From a virus, in IMG/VR virus record IMGVR_UViG_3300047552_000486, positions 1 through 52,276 of that record: a stretch of DNA of 52,276 nt. The stretch is one strand, 5' to 3'. Positions 16,241-24,592 of this stretch are shown piece after piece. The position numbers and the translations under genes are program-made. Numbering within the stretch: position 1 is the stretch's first letter; each line of letters opens with the position of its first letter. The notes under the pieces were generated by a model, which was not told the origin of the DNA, did no database searches, and was given only the letters and a program-made list of their open reading frames with translations.

Positions 16241-17371
16241 ATGACAAAAAAACAATATATTCCAAATTTCAAAGACAAACGAGTAGTTGCCAGAATCCGC
16301 CGCGCTCATGGTTTCGCCAAAGCCATGCTGCGTGAAGCAAAGTGGGTACCATGTAGCCGAACTATGTTAGACAAGCACCTTGGGTTACACAATAGTGACT
16401 TGGGTCGCTATCTTCGTTGGTTACTGTTGATTGGATCGGCTGAACCATATTCAATGCACGATGGTGTTGTAAAGCGATACAAACTAAACAAACCTGGTTT
16501 AGACTTCCTCCGTTATCAGATCAATACACCGAACAACGACTATACATACCACGACCATCTTGAAGGTAAAGTATGGATCGATACTACTTCTGAACAGGCG
16601 CTCGAATATGAACATAAACTATCGCATGAGACTGTCTCAGAAGCCTACCACGCGACACACGGTGAAGAACTCACGTCATTGAACTTTATCTACAATGACA
16701 AGTCCAGCCGTCTCTGGCACCCTATCCAGAACATCAAGCGCGAGTACAAGACTAAACTACTCGAAGATGCTGGTTTGAAGTACCACTATGACATTGTTTG
16801 CTGTGCACCGACATTGATTGCAGGTCACGCTAAGAATTTAGGAATGGAAACGTATCCCGAGTACATCTATGGTTATATCGAGTGTCGTGACGCGGTGCGT
16901 GAATCAATGGCTATTGATTTGGGAGTTGATGAAGAGTCAGTCAAACGAGCAATCTTGGCTCTCTTTTGTGGCGCACGGTGTGGTACTAATGAGCGATTTG
17001 CTATCTTCAATCTACTGGGAAGTGTCAAAGCGGTCACTGAGTTCAGAGAGCACTTCTTTGTCAAAGGTGTGCGCGAAGAGATTAAAGACTGTTGGGAAGC
17101 AATCAGACCGACTATTGGTAAACGCACTATTGAAGATAAGAATGGTATTGAGCGGGTATTACCAATCAGTAGCAGACAGAAGTGGGGCGTTTACTTTGAT
17201 ATCGAGCGCACGGTGCTGAACGCGGTCTCTGATTACTTGGACAGCTACGATAATGGTCACTTCTTAGAGCATGACGGTTGGTCATGTGAAGATGTGGTTG
17301 ATACTGTAGCAGCAAGCGCGTATATCAAAGCTGCTACTGGATTCGAGATTGAGATTGTTGAATCTGATTAA
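16241..17371 (+). CDS. Putative small polymerase-like replication protein
   Basis: A 376-residue protein; ATG at 16241 without a clear Shine-Dalgarno site. Residues about 38-92 look like a winged helix (CSRTMLDKHLGLHNSDLGRY, then YKLNKPGLDFLRY). After SRLWHPIQNIKREYKTKLL (156-174) comes YHYDIVCCAPTLI (181-193), comparable to polymerase motif A with D184. VKRAILALFCGARCG (234-248) is comparable to motif B (Lys/Arg helix ending in a Gly loop). FLEHDGW (341-347) is comparable to motif C (HDE/HDS in family A DNA polymerases and T7-type RNA polymerases), with D345. The order and spacing fit a minimal palm domain. I infer a DNA or RNA polymerase or primase-like enzyme, perhaps for origin-linked initiation. 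It shares a TTAA stop overlap with the convergent nuclease gene. No enzyme name is certain. Confidence 0.6.
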   Translation: MTKKQYIPNFKDKRVVARIRRAHGFAKAMLREAKWVPCSRTMLDKHLGLHNSDLGRYLRWLLLIGSAEPYSMHDGVVKRYKLNKPGLDFLRYQINTPNNDYTYHDHLEGKVWIDTTSEQALEYEHKLSHETVSEAYHATHGEELTSLNFIYNDKSSRLWHPIQNIKREYKTKLLEDAGLKYHYDIVCCAPTLIAGHAKNLGMETYPEYIYGYIECRDAVRESMAIDLGVDEESVKRAILALFCGARCGTNERFAIFNLLGSVKAVTEFREHFFVKGVREEIKDCWEAIRPTIGKRTIEDKNGIERVLPISSRQKWGVYFDIERTVLNAVSDYLDSYDNGHFLEHDGWSCEDVVDTVAASAYIKAATGFEIEIVESD

Positions 17372-17871
17372 GTACTTAACTTTTTAATCAGTTCTTTGTT
17401 CCGCGCAAAGAAGTCATCAAAGTCGGTAATCACCCAGCGTCCATGTTTATTTGTGTACACTGTGTGATTACCAAGAGACAACTCCTCATGTTCTTGAACA
17501 GCGACATACTTGCCCTTGCGAGTAATCTTAAACATTAAGATATTAAAGTCGCCATCATCAGCTACAGTCATCAGCTGATCGAGCCAACCATCTAATTGTT
17601 TGCTACCAGTATATAGATTGTGAAAGTCTATATCAGCGTAGTTCTTAGCTTCTGCGTTGAAGTGTGTCCAATCATCTGGCGCAGTGATGTCGCCTTTTGT
17701 GCTTTGAATCTGACCAGCACTCATTGTGCCTTTACGATGAACATTGCGTCCACCAATATACGCCCCACTCCCGGTGATATTCCGCAGGAATGATTCGTTA
17801 TAGAGTTCAGAGAGATATTTTGCAATATCTCTTTCAAATGAACTCCCCTTTTGTTTTGATTTGCTTGCCAT
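17368..17871 (-). CDS. PD-(D/E)XK nuclease, Holliday-junction-resolvase-like
   Basis: A 167-residue protein. KGSSFERDIAKYL (E13), GSGAYIGG (34-41), GDITAP (D61) and FNAEAKNY (E74, K76) give the E...D...ExK order of the PD-(D/E)XK fold, as in archaeal Hjc-type resolvases. T4 uses an unrelated enzyme, gp49, for this step, and none is seen here. The gene follows gp46 on the same strand by 26 bp, which fits a role in processing recombination intermediates before packaging. Substrate is inferred, not shown. AATAAATA precedes the start at 17876-17883, but too close to act as a standard leader-giving promoter. Confidence 0.72.
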   Translation of the reverse strand: MASKSKQKGSSFERDIAKYLSELYNESFLRNITGSGAYIGGRNVHRKGTMSAGQIQSTKGDITAPDDWTHFNAEAKNYADIDFHNLYTGSKQLDGWLDQLMTVADDGDFNILMFKITRKGKYVAVQEHEELSLGNHTVYTNKHGRWVITDFDDFFARNKELIKKLST

Positions 17872-17897
17872 GTTTTATTTATTATGGCAAGCGCACA

Positions 17898-19982
17898 TCA
17901 TTCTTCTTCTGCGTGTCTGAATGATGAGAAGCCATTCTCTTTAACTACTGTTAAGATGTTGTCGATTCGACTTACCAGTTCTTCCTTATGGGACACTAAC
18001 CATACACTCTTGTTACGAGTGCGCGAGAAGTCTTTAAGAATTGCCAGTGCGCTATCAACGCCAGCTGCATCCATACCCGAGTCGATCAGTTCATCAATCA
18101 TCAACAAGTTAACCGGTTGGTACAAGTTTTCCCATACATCTCTGAATGCGAATGACAGACCTAAGATAACACGATTGCGTTCACCGCGACTGAATGAGTC
18201 AAAGTCAGTATCACGACCAAAGTCTGTAATCTCAACACTTAAATCGTTCAAGAATGTCACGCGGTGTGGCAATCCCAACTTATCTAGATAGTAGCTCAAG
18301 CGTGTGTTCAAGTAACCTAAGTTTTGCTCGATGATTCGCTTACGCACAAATGACTTTTTGTTGGTCAATAGGTCCAACAGGTAATCTTGATGTTTGAGTA
18401 CGCGATTCAACTCATCGATGATTGTGTAATCGACTTCTTGTAGTGCGTCACGTTGCATCTCCGTGATTTGTTCACTGTATGGGTCCAACTCGGCGTGTTT
18501 CTCAAGAATCTGTGCTTCTAAGTGCGCTACGTTTGCTTTATGGGAGACAGCTTCGTTCTCAGTGCGATAAATGGTAGTTGGCGGAACACCAAGGGTAATC
18601 GGTGTCAATTCTGCTAGTTGAGCAGCGTATGGATCAGTTTCTCCCAACTTGTCGGCTACAGCGCGACACATGTTTGCGTCTTCGGTCATGGCACGTACAG
18701 CTTCGGCTTCAGTTTTATAATGGGTCGTGGGGCGCTCAGGAAGCGGCAGGAGCGCTTGAAGCGCGGTAGTGTGCTCTAGATACTGTGTATTAGTTGACAA
18801 CGCTTGGAGAGCTGCCTCCTGTAACGCAGTGCGTTTTTGTTCCAATACTGCGCCATGCTTCTCATCGTGGAATTCTTGACCACATGCGTAACACTTATGC
18901 GCTTCTAAATCAGCAATCTCAGATTTGAGGGCATCGATAACTTTTTGTTCACGTGCTTCTGCTACTTCACACGCAGAGATCCAACGCTTCAACTCAGTTA
19001 CTTTAGCACTCTGCTCCAACCATGCAGCTAATGCCACATGCGCCGCCGCTTCAGCTTCGTAGTCGAAGTCACCATTAGCTTTGATCGCTGCCTCTAGCGC
19101 CGCAACTTCAGCTGCGTGTTTTTTAGCCCATGCAGCCTGACGATCAACCACTGATTGATATACGTCAGCTTGTTTGCGCTGTTCGTTGTAAATTGCTAAA
19201 TCCTTGTGTGCCAGCAATTCAGCATCAATGTCGATAGTATTTAAGTTGTCATACTTGCCAATCAAAAACGCCAAGTCACTGTCATACTTCTTTTGCCACA
19301 ACACCTGTCGGCGCTTTAACGACTCGATTTGTTCAGTGATACGCTTATTGGCATCTTCTACGCCACGAATTCTGAATTCTTCAGCTGTGATAGAGCCTTT
19401 AGTTGCCTTAATCAATTCTTTGACTGCTGTTGCCTTCTCAGACAACAGCGTAATTCCCAACAACTGTTCGATTACTTCACGCTGCTCACTTACTTTGAGT
19501 GACAGGAATGGAGTTGTGTAGCTGTTTAAACAAACAATGTGATTAAACATGGTGTTTGACATTCCAAGTACACGTTCAATCGCTTCTTGAGTCTCACGGC
19601 TATCACCTTGTGCGTCATCGGTAACTTCTTGTTCTTTGTTGTCGATGAAAAACTTTAAAGAGTTGGGCTTCCGCGCACGTGTAATCTTATAGTCGATAGT
19701 ACCAACAGAGAAATCGATAGTTACCGACATGTTCTTCTCGTTAGTTCTATTAATTAAATTATCACGTTTAATACTGTTGATGGCAGTGCCAAACAGCGCA
19801 TAGCTAATCATTTGAAATAGTGATGATTTACCACAACCGTTCTTAGCGCCTTCAGCAGCGCCGCCTAAGTCGATGTTCTCGCCTAAGATAAGTGTGAGTT
19901 GTTCGTTGTCCAATTCAAGAGTCTGCTCTACTGCGCCAAAACTCAGGAAGTTTTTTGCTTTGATGTTATTAATCTTAATCAT
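17898..19982 (-). CDS. gp46: Recombination nuclease ATPase subunit gp46 (SbcC/Rad50-like)
   Basis: A 694-residue protein (T4 gp46 has 560). The N-terminal ATPase half has GENIDLGG then the P-loop region AKNGCGKSS (46-54); the C-terminal half has the signature FSRGE (597-601), Walker B LLMIDE (626-631) and SHKEE (664-668). The coiled coil between them has a zinc hook CYAC (364-367). Each coil arm contains a tandem duplication of roughly 50-57 residues (PTTHYKTEAEAV against PTTIYRTENEAV in the second arm; DIDAELLAHKDLA against DYEAEAAAHVALA in the first). With gp47 it forms the end-processing nuclease that starts recombination-dependent replication. It is translated 7 bp after gp47. Confidence 0.95.
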   Translation of the reverse strand: MIKINNIKAKNFLSFGAVEQTLELDNEQLTLILGENIDLGGAAEGAKNGCGKSSLFQMISYALFGTAINSIKRDNLINRTNEKNMSVTIDFSVGTIDYKITRARKPNSLKFFIDNKEQEVTDDAQGDSRETQEAIERVLGMSNTMFNHIVCLNSYTTPFLSLKVSEQREVIEQLLGITLLSEKATAVKELIKATKGSITAEEFRIRGVEDANKRITEQIESLKRRQVLWQKKYDSDLAFLIGKYDNLNTIDIDAELLAHKDLAIYNEQRKQADVYQSVVDRQAAWAKKHAAEVAALEAAIKANGDFDYEAEAAAHVALAAWLEQSAKVTELKRWISACEVAEAREQKVIDALKSEIADLEAHKCYACGQEFHDEKHGAVLEQKRTALQEAALQALSTNTQYLEHTTALQALLPLPERPTTHYKTEAEAVRAMTEDANMCRAVADKLGETDPYAAQLAELTPITLGVPPTTIYRTENEAVSHKANVAHLEAQILEKHAELDPYSEQITEMQRDALQEVDYTIIDELNRVLKHQDYLLDLLTNKKSFVRKRIIEQNLGYLNTRLSYYLDKLGLPHRVTFLNDLSVEITDFGRDTDFDSFSRGERNRVILGLSFAFRDVWENLYQPVNLLMIDELIDSGMDAAGVDSALAILKDFSRTRNKSVWLVSHKEELVSRIDNILTVVKENGFSSFRHAEEE

Positions 19983-19989
19983 TTGAATC

Positions 19990-21009
19990 TCACAGGTTAC
20001 GGTAAATATCTAGTAATAGTTTTTTGTCAAAGGCGGTGCCTTCTTCCAATTCTTCAATTTGTGTTTGAATGATATGGTCAACACTTTCGAATTCGGTATT
20101 GGAGTAATCGGTGTTGTCAGTTTCAATATCAGACTTCTGGGCAATCAACGACATCTCTCGCAAGCTATATTGTTGGACAAGTGTCTCTTTAAGGAAGGCA
20201 CTCTCTTCGTAGCTCAAGTCGATATCAAGATTTACTTTGACATAACTGTTCCGAACCAAAAGTTTATCTGGGTCTTCAATTAATTCACTCAAATTGTGAA
20301 TTCGATATTTTGGACCATCTTCCCAGTTATGGTAAACTGGTTCGCAATCCCATTCTAATGTCATCATACCGCGTTCGTCATCACCAGCATCACTGTAGTT
20401 ATGCGCGAATGCGTTACCGATATACGATACGTTGCCCTTGTGTTGGCGTTTGTGGAAGTGACCGGTAAACACTCGCTTGAATTGTGTTAGATGTTCGGTC
20501 TGTAATTCACCATGATCAGGCATCTCAATCATTGCATTTAAGATAAAGTGTGGCAGCTCAAAGTGGCCGGCCAAATATTTCGATTTGATGTCCTTTATTG
20601 CCTTGTACTCATCGCCGACCAAAAACGGACATATGGTCATGTTACCCTTAGTCGTGATTTTGTCGATTAAATGAACATTCGGTAAGTGCTTCGCCCACTC
20701 TACCGAATGAATATCTCGTTTATTTCTATGGAACATGTCATGATTACCTACCACGAAATACACATCTTTAAAATTTGCACTGAGTTTTTCCAAACCTCTT
20801 AGTGAATACTGTAGAGTTTGGATATTAATAGATGCCCGGTGATGGTTGTAGTCACCTAAGAAGAAGCATGTTTCACAATCTTCCTTCTTGGCGGTAGCAA
20901 TGAACCAGTCGATGAAATTTGAACAATCTTCGTTGTGTTGTTCGCTGTTGCCTTTTGCACCGAAGTGAAGATCAGTAAAGAATGCGGCTTTTTGAAATAG
21001 ATTTGACAT
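19990..21009 (-). CDS. gp47: Recombination nuclease subunit gp47 (SbcD/Mre11-like)
   Basis: A 339-residue metallophosphoesterase, the same size as T4 gp47. Metal motifs in order are DLHFG (13-17), GDYNHHR (52-58), GNHD (88-91), AGHF (147-150) and GHFHKRQ (183-189). It is the nuclease partner of gp46. No clear ribosome site stands before the ATG at 21009, and I see no strong promoter in the 68 bp between it and the rightward late promoter at 21077. In T4, genes 46, 47 and 55 also lie near each other, although here gp55 is on the opposite strand. Confidence 0.95.
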   Translation of the reverse strand: MSNLFQKAAFFTDLHFGAKGNSEQHNEDCSNFIDWFIATAKKEDCETCFFLGDYNHHRASINIQTLQYSLRGLEKLSANFKDVYFVVGNHDMFHRNKRDIHSVEWAKHLPNVHLIDKITTKGNMTICPFLVGDEYKAIKDIKSKYLAGHFELPHFILNAMIEMPDHGELQTEHLTQFKRVFTGHFHKRQHKGNVSYIGNAFAHNYSDAGDDERGMMTLEWDCEPVYHNWEDGPKYRIHNLSELIEDPDKLLVRNSYVKVNLDIDLSYEESAFLKETLVQQYSLREMSLIAQKSDIETDNTDYSNTEFESVDHIIQTQIEELEEGTAFDKKLLLDIYRNL

Positions 21010-21076
21010 TGTATTGGTGGATAAAAGTTTACATAACTGATTCTACACCACAAAAAACAAAACGCAAGTAGGTTTG

Positions 21077-21084
21077 GATAAATA
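21077..21084 (+). promoter_or_regulatory. Late promoter (GATAAATA)
   Basis: Predicted RNA start near 21090. The leader then carries AAGGAG (21133-21138) before the ATG at 21148, so this spacing picks the start of the downstream gene. Confidence 0.6.
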
Positions 21085-21147
21085 AAGATGAAGGTCACGA
21101 GATTGCCGTCTCTACCCTCTCTAACTGCTAAGAAGGAGCAAGTCAGC

Positions 21148-21899
21148 ATGACTATTTATTATTTAATGGTGAAGACCCACCGTAAAACAGGTCTAAAATA
21201 TCTGTGTCAGACTAGACAAAAAAATCCCTACACATACCCTGGTTCTGGAGTAGACTGGTCAAAGCATTTGAAGGAATTCGGTGAAGATATCCATACCGAG
21301 ATACTGTTTAAAACCACTACCAAAAGCGAGTTGAATGCTCAGGGAAGATATTATAGTACATTATTTCGTGTAGTAACTGCTGCCGATGATTATGGTAATA
21401 AAATATGGGCAAATTTAATCCCAGAGACTGGTGGTGGCCCAGGCTGGACCAGTGAACAGTGTGATCGACGCATGGTGAAAATAGTTTCGGAAGGTAAACA
21501 TCATTGGCAAAAGAGGGCCGATGGGACATCCCGCGCGTCTGATTCAGTGATAGATGGTACCAATGCTTGGCTCAAACGTTCAGATGGTTCATCGGTTGCC
21601 GGTGATAGAGTAAAGAATGGTACTCATAATTTTTAAAAAGACAAGATGGTACATCGATTCAGACTGACAGAGTTAAGAATGGCACTCATAATTTACTCGG
21701 TGCCAACAAGGGGAAAGATAATCCTCGCTATTCAGAACTGACTTACAATTTTGCCCATATTGATGGTAGATTAGAATCCAACGTGACGCAGTTTTATATG
21801 AAGATGAAGTATGATAATTTACATTCATCTAAGATGTCTTTGTTGGTTAAAGGACATAGAAATTCACATATGGGATGGCGAATAGTTCATCGTTATTAG
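21148..21899 (+). pseudogene. GIY-YIG-like homing endonuclease with a frameshift
   Basis: The frame from ATG 21148 (AAGGAG, 9-base spacing) stops at 21636 after NGTHNF. Reading resumed one base back, at 21633, continues without a stop to 21899 with matching sequence (LKRQDGTS...NGTHNL), so one T is missing from the run at 21630-21634. The joined product is about 250 residues. The N-terminus IYYLMVKTHRKTGLKYLCQT resembles a GIY-YIG core, with Cys in place of the YIG glycine. DGTS...DRV..GTHNF repeats follow, and a C-terminal segment ending GHRNSHMGWRIV resembles a NUMOD1 DNA-binding element. It is a free-standing mobile gene between gp47 and gp55. The shift may be a real lesion, a sequencing error, or less likely a -1 recoding site. 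Confidence 0.65.
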
Positions 21900-21978
21900 T
21901 CTATCAGACATCTATACCAGTAACAATGAGATTGGATCAATCAACTAAATAAATCACAAAAAAGTACTACTAACCGCT

Positions 21979-22007
21979 TGACATATTGAATACTTTTTGT
22001 TATACTG
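21979..22007 (+). promoter_or_regulatory. Consensus sigma70-type early promoter for gp55
   Basis: TTGACA at 21979-21984, a 17-bp spacer and TATACT at 22002-22007. Predicted RNA start near 22014 gives a leader of about 16 bases without a Shine-Dalgarno site. A TAAATA element (ACTAAATA, 21944-21951) lies just upstream and may add late expression. Confidence 0.85.
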
Positions 22008-22029
22008 GTACTCTGATTAACTACTACTT

Positions 22030-22971
22030 ATGAGCACACAACAAACACTAATACCAACAGCAAAGAAGCCCGTCAATTACTTGGCCAATAAAGATATCTT
22101 AGTTCAGATTCATCTTAGCAAAAACACCTACTGCCAATTCACACAGCCAGAATATCATCAATACGACTTTATTGTTGACTATTTGGACAATTCTAGTTTA
22201 GAGGCAAACTTAGAATATGCCTGCAGGGAAGAGACTATCTTACAAGCAAAGACAAACCGCGCCCTGCGTTTAGATGCGGTTGCTGGGAATCCTAAAGGCA
22301 CTACTCCTCCAGAATCCATAGATAAAGAAGACTTAATTATTCGCGTCATGACCTGGGCACATATTCCACTTGCACCAAAAGCTCCAAAGAAGGTCACCAA
22401 GAAGAAGAGTGCTAAAGAGATATTTGACTTTGGAGATGAAGATGACTCATTCGCGGATCTGGAAGTAGACGCGCCAGTTAAACTAGATGACTTGGTTCAT
22501 GTCAGAGTAAACTTCCCACCATTCCAACATTACAAGTTTGATGGAGCTGGCAGCTTAATCTGTGTTGGTAAGTCACACTGGGAAGGCGATATGGTGACTG
22601 GTGAATTCGCCCGAGATAAAGGTCAAATCACCAATACGCTGGCTAAGATGTATTTGAAGTTGTGTGAGCGTTATGGTACCAAGTGGAATTGGCGCGGCTA
22701 TTCCTACAATGACGAGATGGTGTCATCCGCACTGTTACAATTAACATATGTTGGACTGCGCTTCAATGAAGCCAAGGGTAGTAACCCATTCGCGTATTTA
22801 AGTGCAGTATTAGGTAACGCATTCTGCCGAGTATTGAATACTGAAAAGCGCTCACAGAGTATCCGAGACGACTTAATGGAAGCTAATGGTATTGCACCCT
22901 CATTTACGCGCCAATTTCAAGAAGAGTACGCTCGTGAGATGAAACGGATGGAAGACACTGCTGGTGAATGA
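22030..22971 (+). CDS. gp55: Late-transcription sigma factor gp55
   Basis: A 313-residue protein, against 185 for T4 gp55. Residues 15-31 (VNYLANKDILVQIHLSK) match the T4 N-terminus (YVNNKELLQAIIDWK). The core region follows at about 199-300: ITNTLAKMYLKLCERYG, WNWRGYSYNDEM, NPFAYLSAVLGNAFCRVLN and EKRSQSIRDDLM, comparable to T4 FSGYTQSWKQEM...NPHAYITQACFNAFVQRI. Between them lie about 165 residues with no T4 counterpart, including FRVMTW-like text (IIRVMTWAHIPL) and a Lys-rich then acidic stretch. It directs host RNA polymerase core to TAAATA promoters. Its own promoter is a consensus host-type promoter, so it is made before late genes. Confidence 0.92.
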   Translation: MSTQQTLIPTAKKPVNYLANKDILVQIHLSKNTYCQFTQPEYHQYDFIVDYLDNSSLEANLEYACREETILQAKTNRALRLDAVAGNPKGTTPPESIDKEDLIIRVMTWAHIPLAPKAPKKVTKKKSAKEIFDFGDEDDSFADLEVDAPVKLDDLVHVRVNFPPFQHYKFDGAGSLICVGKSHWEGDMVTGEFARDKGQITNTLAKMYLKLCERYGTKWNWRGYSYNDEMVSSALLQLTYVGLRFNEAKGSNPFAYLSAVLGNAFCRVLNTEKRSQSIRDDLMEANGIAPSFTRQFQEEYAREMKRMEDTAGE

Positions 22972-22996
22972 TGCTGGAAATGCTGGTTTTTGCATC

Positions 22997-23004
22997 GCTA
23001 AATA
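22997..23004 (+). promoter_or_regulatory. Late promoter of the baseplate operon (GCTAAATA)
   Basis: Predicted RNA start near 23011, giving a leader with AAGGA before the ATG at 23025. The text GCTAAATAGTAGATA is nearly the same as that before gp6 (GATAAATAGTAGATA). Confidence 0.55.
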
Positions 23005-23024
23005 GTAGATAAGGACAACATACT

Positions 23025-24290
23025 ATGGCAGATGATACAACAGTCGATGAAGAACCAAGTTCGCAAGGCACACCATATGACGATGATGGCAATCTGAACA
23101 ATGGCTGGTCGACCGATGAAAACGGCGACCCTGTTTGGATCGGTGCCGGCTACGATGACTCCAGTGGTAAGAATATCGAAGATGTCAACGAGGAGGACCC
23201 GTTTGAAGCTGCCAGAATTGCTGCAATCGCGGCAGAAGAAGAAGAGTCGTCTCCCACTGAGCAAGCAGTTATTGACAGTGATCCATTAGGATATTGGGCA
23301 GACCGAGCTGTTAATCTTGCCAGTGGAGCTGCTGATACTGTTGTCGGCGGTCTAAAGAGTTTATTTGGCGCAGATACAAAGACCGGCGGCGCGGGTGCCG
23401 CTCCTGGCAAAACAGCTGCGGTTAACTATTCACAACCACCAGATTGGCGATTCAGAATTACACTTGCCCCTGGCGCAAAGTATCTGTACAACGCTCCTGG
23501 TAACGCTGGTATCTTAGAGCCACTTCGCGGTCGTGGAGTTATCTTCCCGTATACTCCATCAGTGAGTGTCGCGTACAGCGCTGCTTATGAATCGCTACAA
23601 CCAACACATAGTAACTATAAGATCCATCAATATCAAGGTAGTTCAGTTGATACTGTTACTGTTACTGGTGAATTCACGGCACAAGATGTGACTGAAGCAA
23701 ACTATATGTTAGCTGTGATTCACTTCTTACGCTCTTCTACCAAAATGTTCTATGGACAAGATACTTCACCAAGAGCAGGCACACCACCACCACTCCTATA
23801 CTTGAGTGGCTTTGGTCAATTCCAATTTGATAATCATCCAGTGGTGCTGCAAAACTTTACCTATTCATTGCCGACTGACGTTGATTATATTAATGCGTAT
23901 CCTAGTGGTGGTACTGTTGGTGTTACTGGTGCAGATTTGTCGCCTTATTTGAAGAACTCACCACTTGGTCGCATGAGCGCTAGTGGTTTGATTAACTCAA
24001 TTGCTGGCGCTGGTATCTCGCGTTTAAAAGGTGCATTCGGTGACAGTAAACTAGGCAAGATGGCCGGTGATAAAGTTGGTGGTATGTTGGGAGGCGCAAT
24101 TAGTGGCGCTGTTGGTGGTGGCGGAGGCGGCGCAGCTATACTAACTCGTGTTCCTACAAAGATGAGCATTACTCTGACGTTCTTGCCAATTGCCACCCGT
24201 CGAGCAGTTAGTAATGAATTCAGTTTGCAAAAGTATGCTAAGGGTGAATTGCTCAATAGTAAAGGCAGAAGTGGTGGAGGTATGTGGTAA
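23025..24290 (+). CDS. Baseplate/tail structural protein of the cyanophage-type family
   Basis: A 421-residue protein. Residues 1-130 are acidic and low-complexity. The conserved core (about 138-305) carries PDWRFRITLAPGAKYLYNAP, GVIFPYTPSVSVAYSAAYES, NYKIHQYQGSSVD, EANYMLAVIHFLRSSTKMFY, GTPPPLLYLSGFGQFQFDNH and FTYSLPTDVDYI. I recognise this as a virion protein conserved next to baseplate genes in T4-like cyanophages and relatives; a tube-cap-like (gp48/gp54) role is possible but unproven. A Gly/Ala-rich stretch (about 350-370) precedes a C-terminal strand domain. The stop shares a base with the start of gp53 (TAATG), so the two are translationally coupled. Confidence 0.82.
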   Translation: MADDTTVDEEPSSQGTPYDDDGNLNNGWSTDENGDPVWIGAGYDDSSGKNIEDVNEEDPFEAARIAAIAAEEEESSPTEQAVIDSDPLGYWADRAVNLASGAADTVVGGLKSLFGADTKTGGAGAAPGKTAAVNYSQPPDWRFRITLAPGAKYLYNAPGNAGILEPLRGRGVIFPYTPSVSVAYSAAYESLQPTHSNYKIHQYQGSSVDTVTVTGEFTAQDVTEANYMLAVIHFLRSSTKMFYGQDTSPRAGTPPPLLYLSGFGQFQFDNHPVVLQNFTYSLPTDVDYINAYPSGGTVGVTGADLSPYLKNSPLGRMSASGLINSIAGAGISRLKGAFGDSKLGKMAGDKVGGMLGGAISGAVGGGGGGAAILTRVPTKMSITLTFLPIATRRAVSNEFSLQKYAKGELLNSKGRSGGGMW

Positions 24291-24589
24291 TGGCTTATTC
24301 AGTTACTAGTCCGTATTACGGAACTCGTGTTGTTGACAACAAGTATCTTGATGTGATGCGTAATCGTCCGATTACTGGTGAGGTCACTGACCAGCACTGG
24401 GCAATCACAACCGTGTACAATCTTCGCCCTGACTTATTAGCAAGTGATCTTTATGGTGATAGTAGATTGTGGTGGGTATTTGCTCAGCGTAATCCTAATA
24501 CCCTTCAAGACCCGTTGTTTGACTTTGTAACTGGTACTTACATTTATGTGCCAACTGCTGATGCTGTTAAACGTGCACTAGGAATTTAA
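24290..24589 (+). CDS. gp53: Baseplate wedge protein gp53
   Basis: A 99-residue protein using the ATG at 24290 that overlaps the previous stop. The text VYNLRPDLLASDLYGDSRLW then WVFAQRNPN and DPLFDFVTGTYIYVP is the hallmark of T4-type gp53. It is about half the length of T4 gp53 (196) and keeps only the core that links wedge to hub. The next gene's ribosome site (AGGAA) lies inside its last codons. Confidence 0.88.
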   Translation: MAYSVTSPYYGTRVVDNKYLDVMRNRPITGEVTDQHWAITTVYNLRPDLLASDLYGDSRLWWVFAQRNPNTLQDPLFDFVTGTYIYVPTADAVKRALGI

Positions 24590-24592
24590 AGT

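Noticed and set aside
21088-21147. ATG at 21088 as start of the GIY-YIG-like gene
   Set aside because: It lies at the expected RNA start of the late promoter and lacks a ribosome site; ATG 21148 has AAGGAG at the right distance and starts the conserved text.
21624-21640. Programmed -1 frameshift in the homing gene
   Set aside because: There is no two-codon slippery heptamer and no clear stimulatory structure nearby; simple loss of a T is the simpler reading.
22975-22998. Terminator after gp55
   Set aside because: GATGC and GCATC are complementary, but the loop is long and no T-run follows.
24284-24289. GTG at 24284 as start of gp53
   Set aside because: ATG 24290 overlaps the previous stop (TAATG), the usual coupling form, and keeps the whole conserved region.
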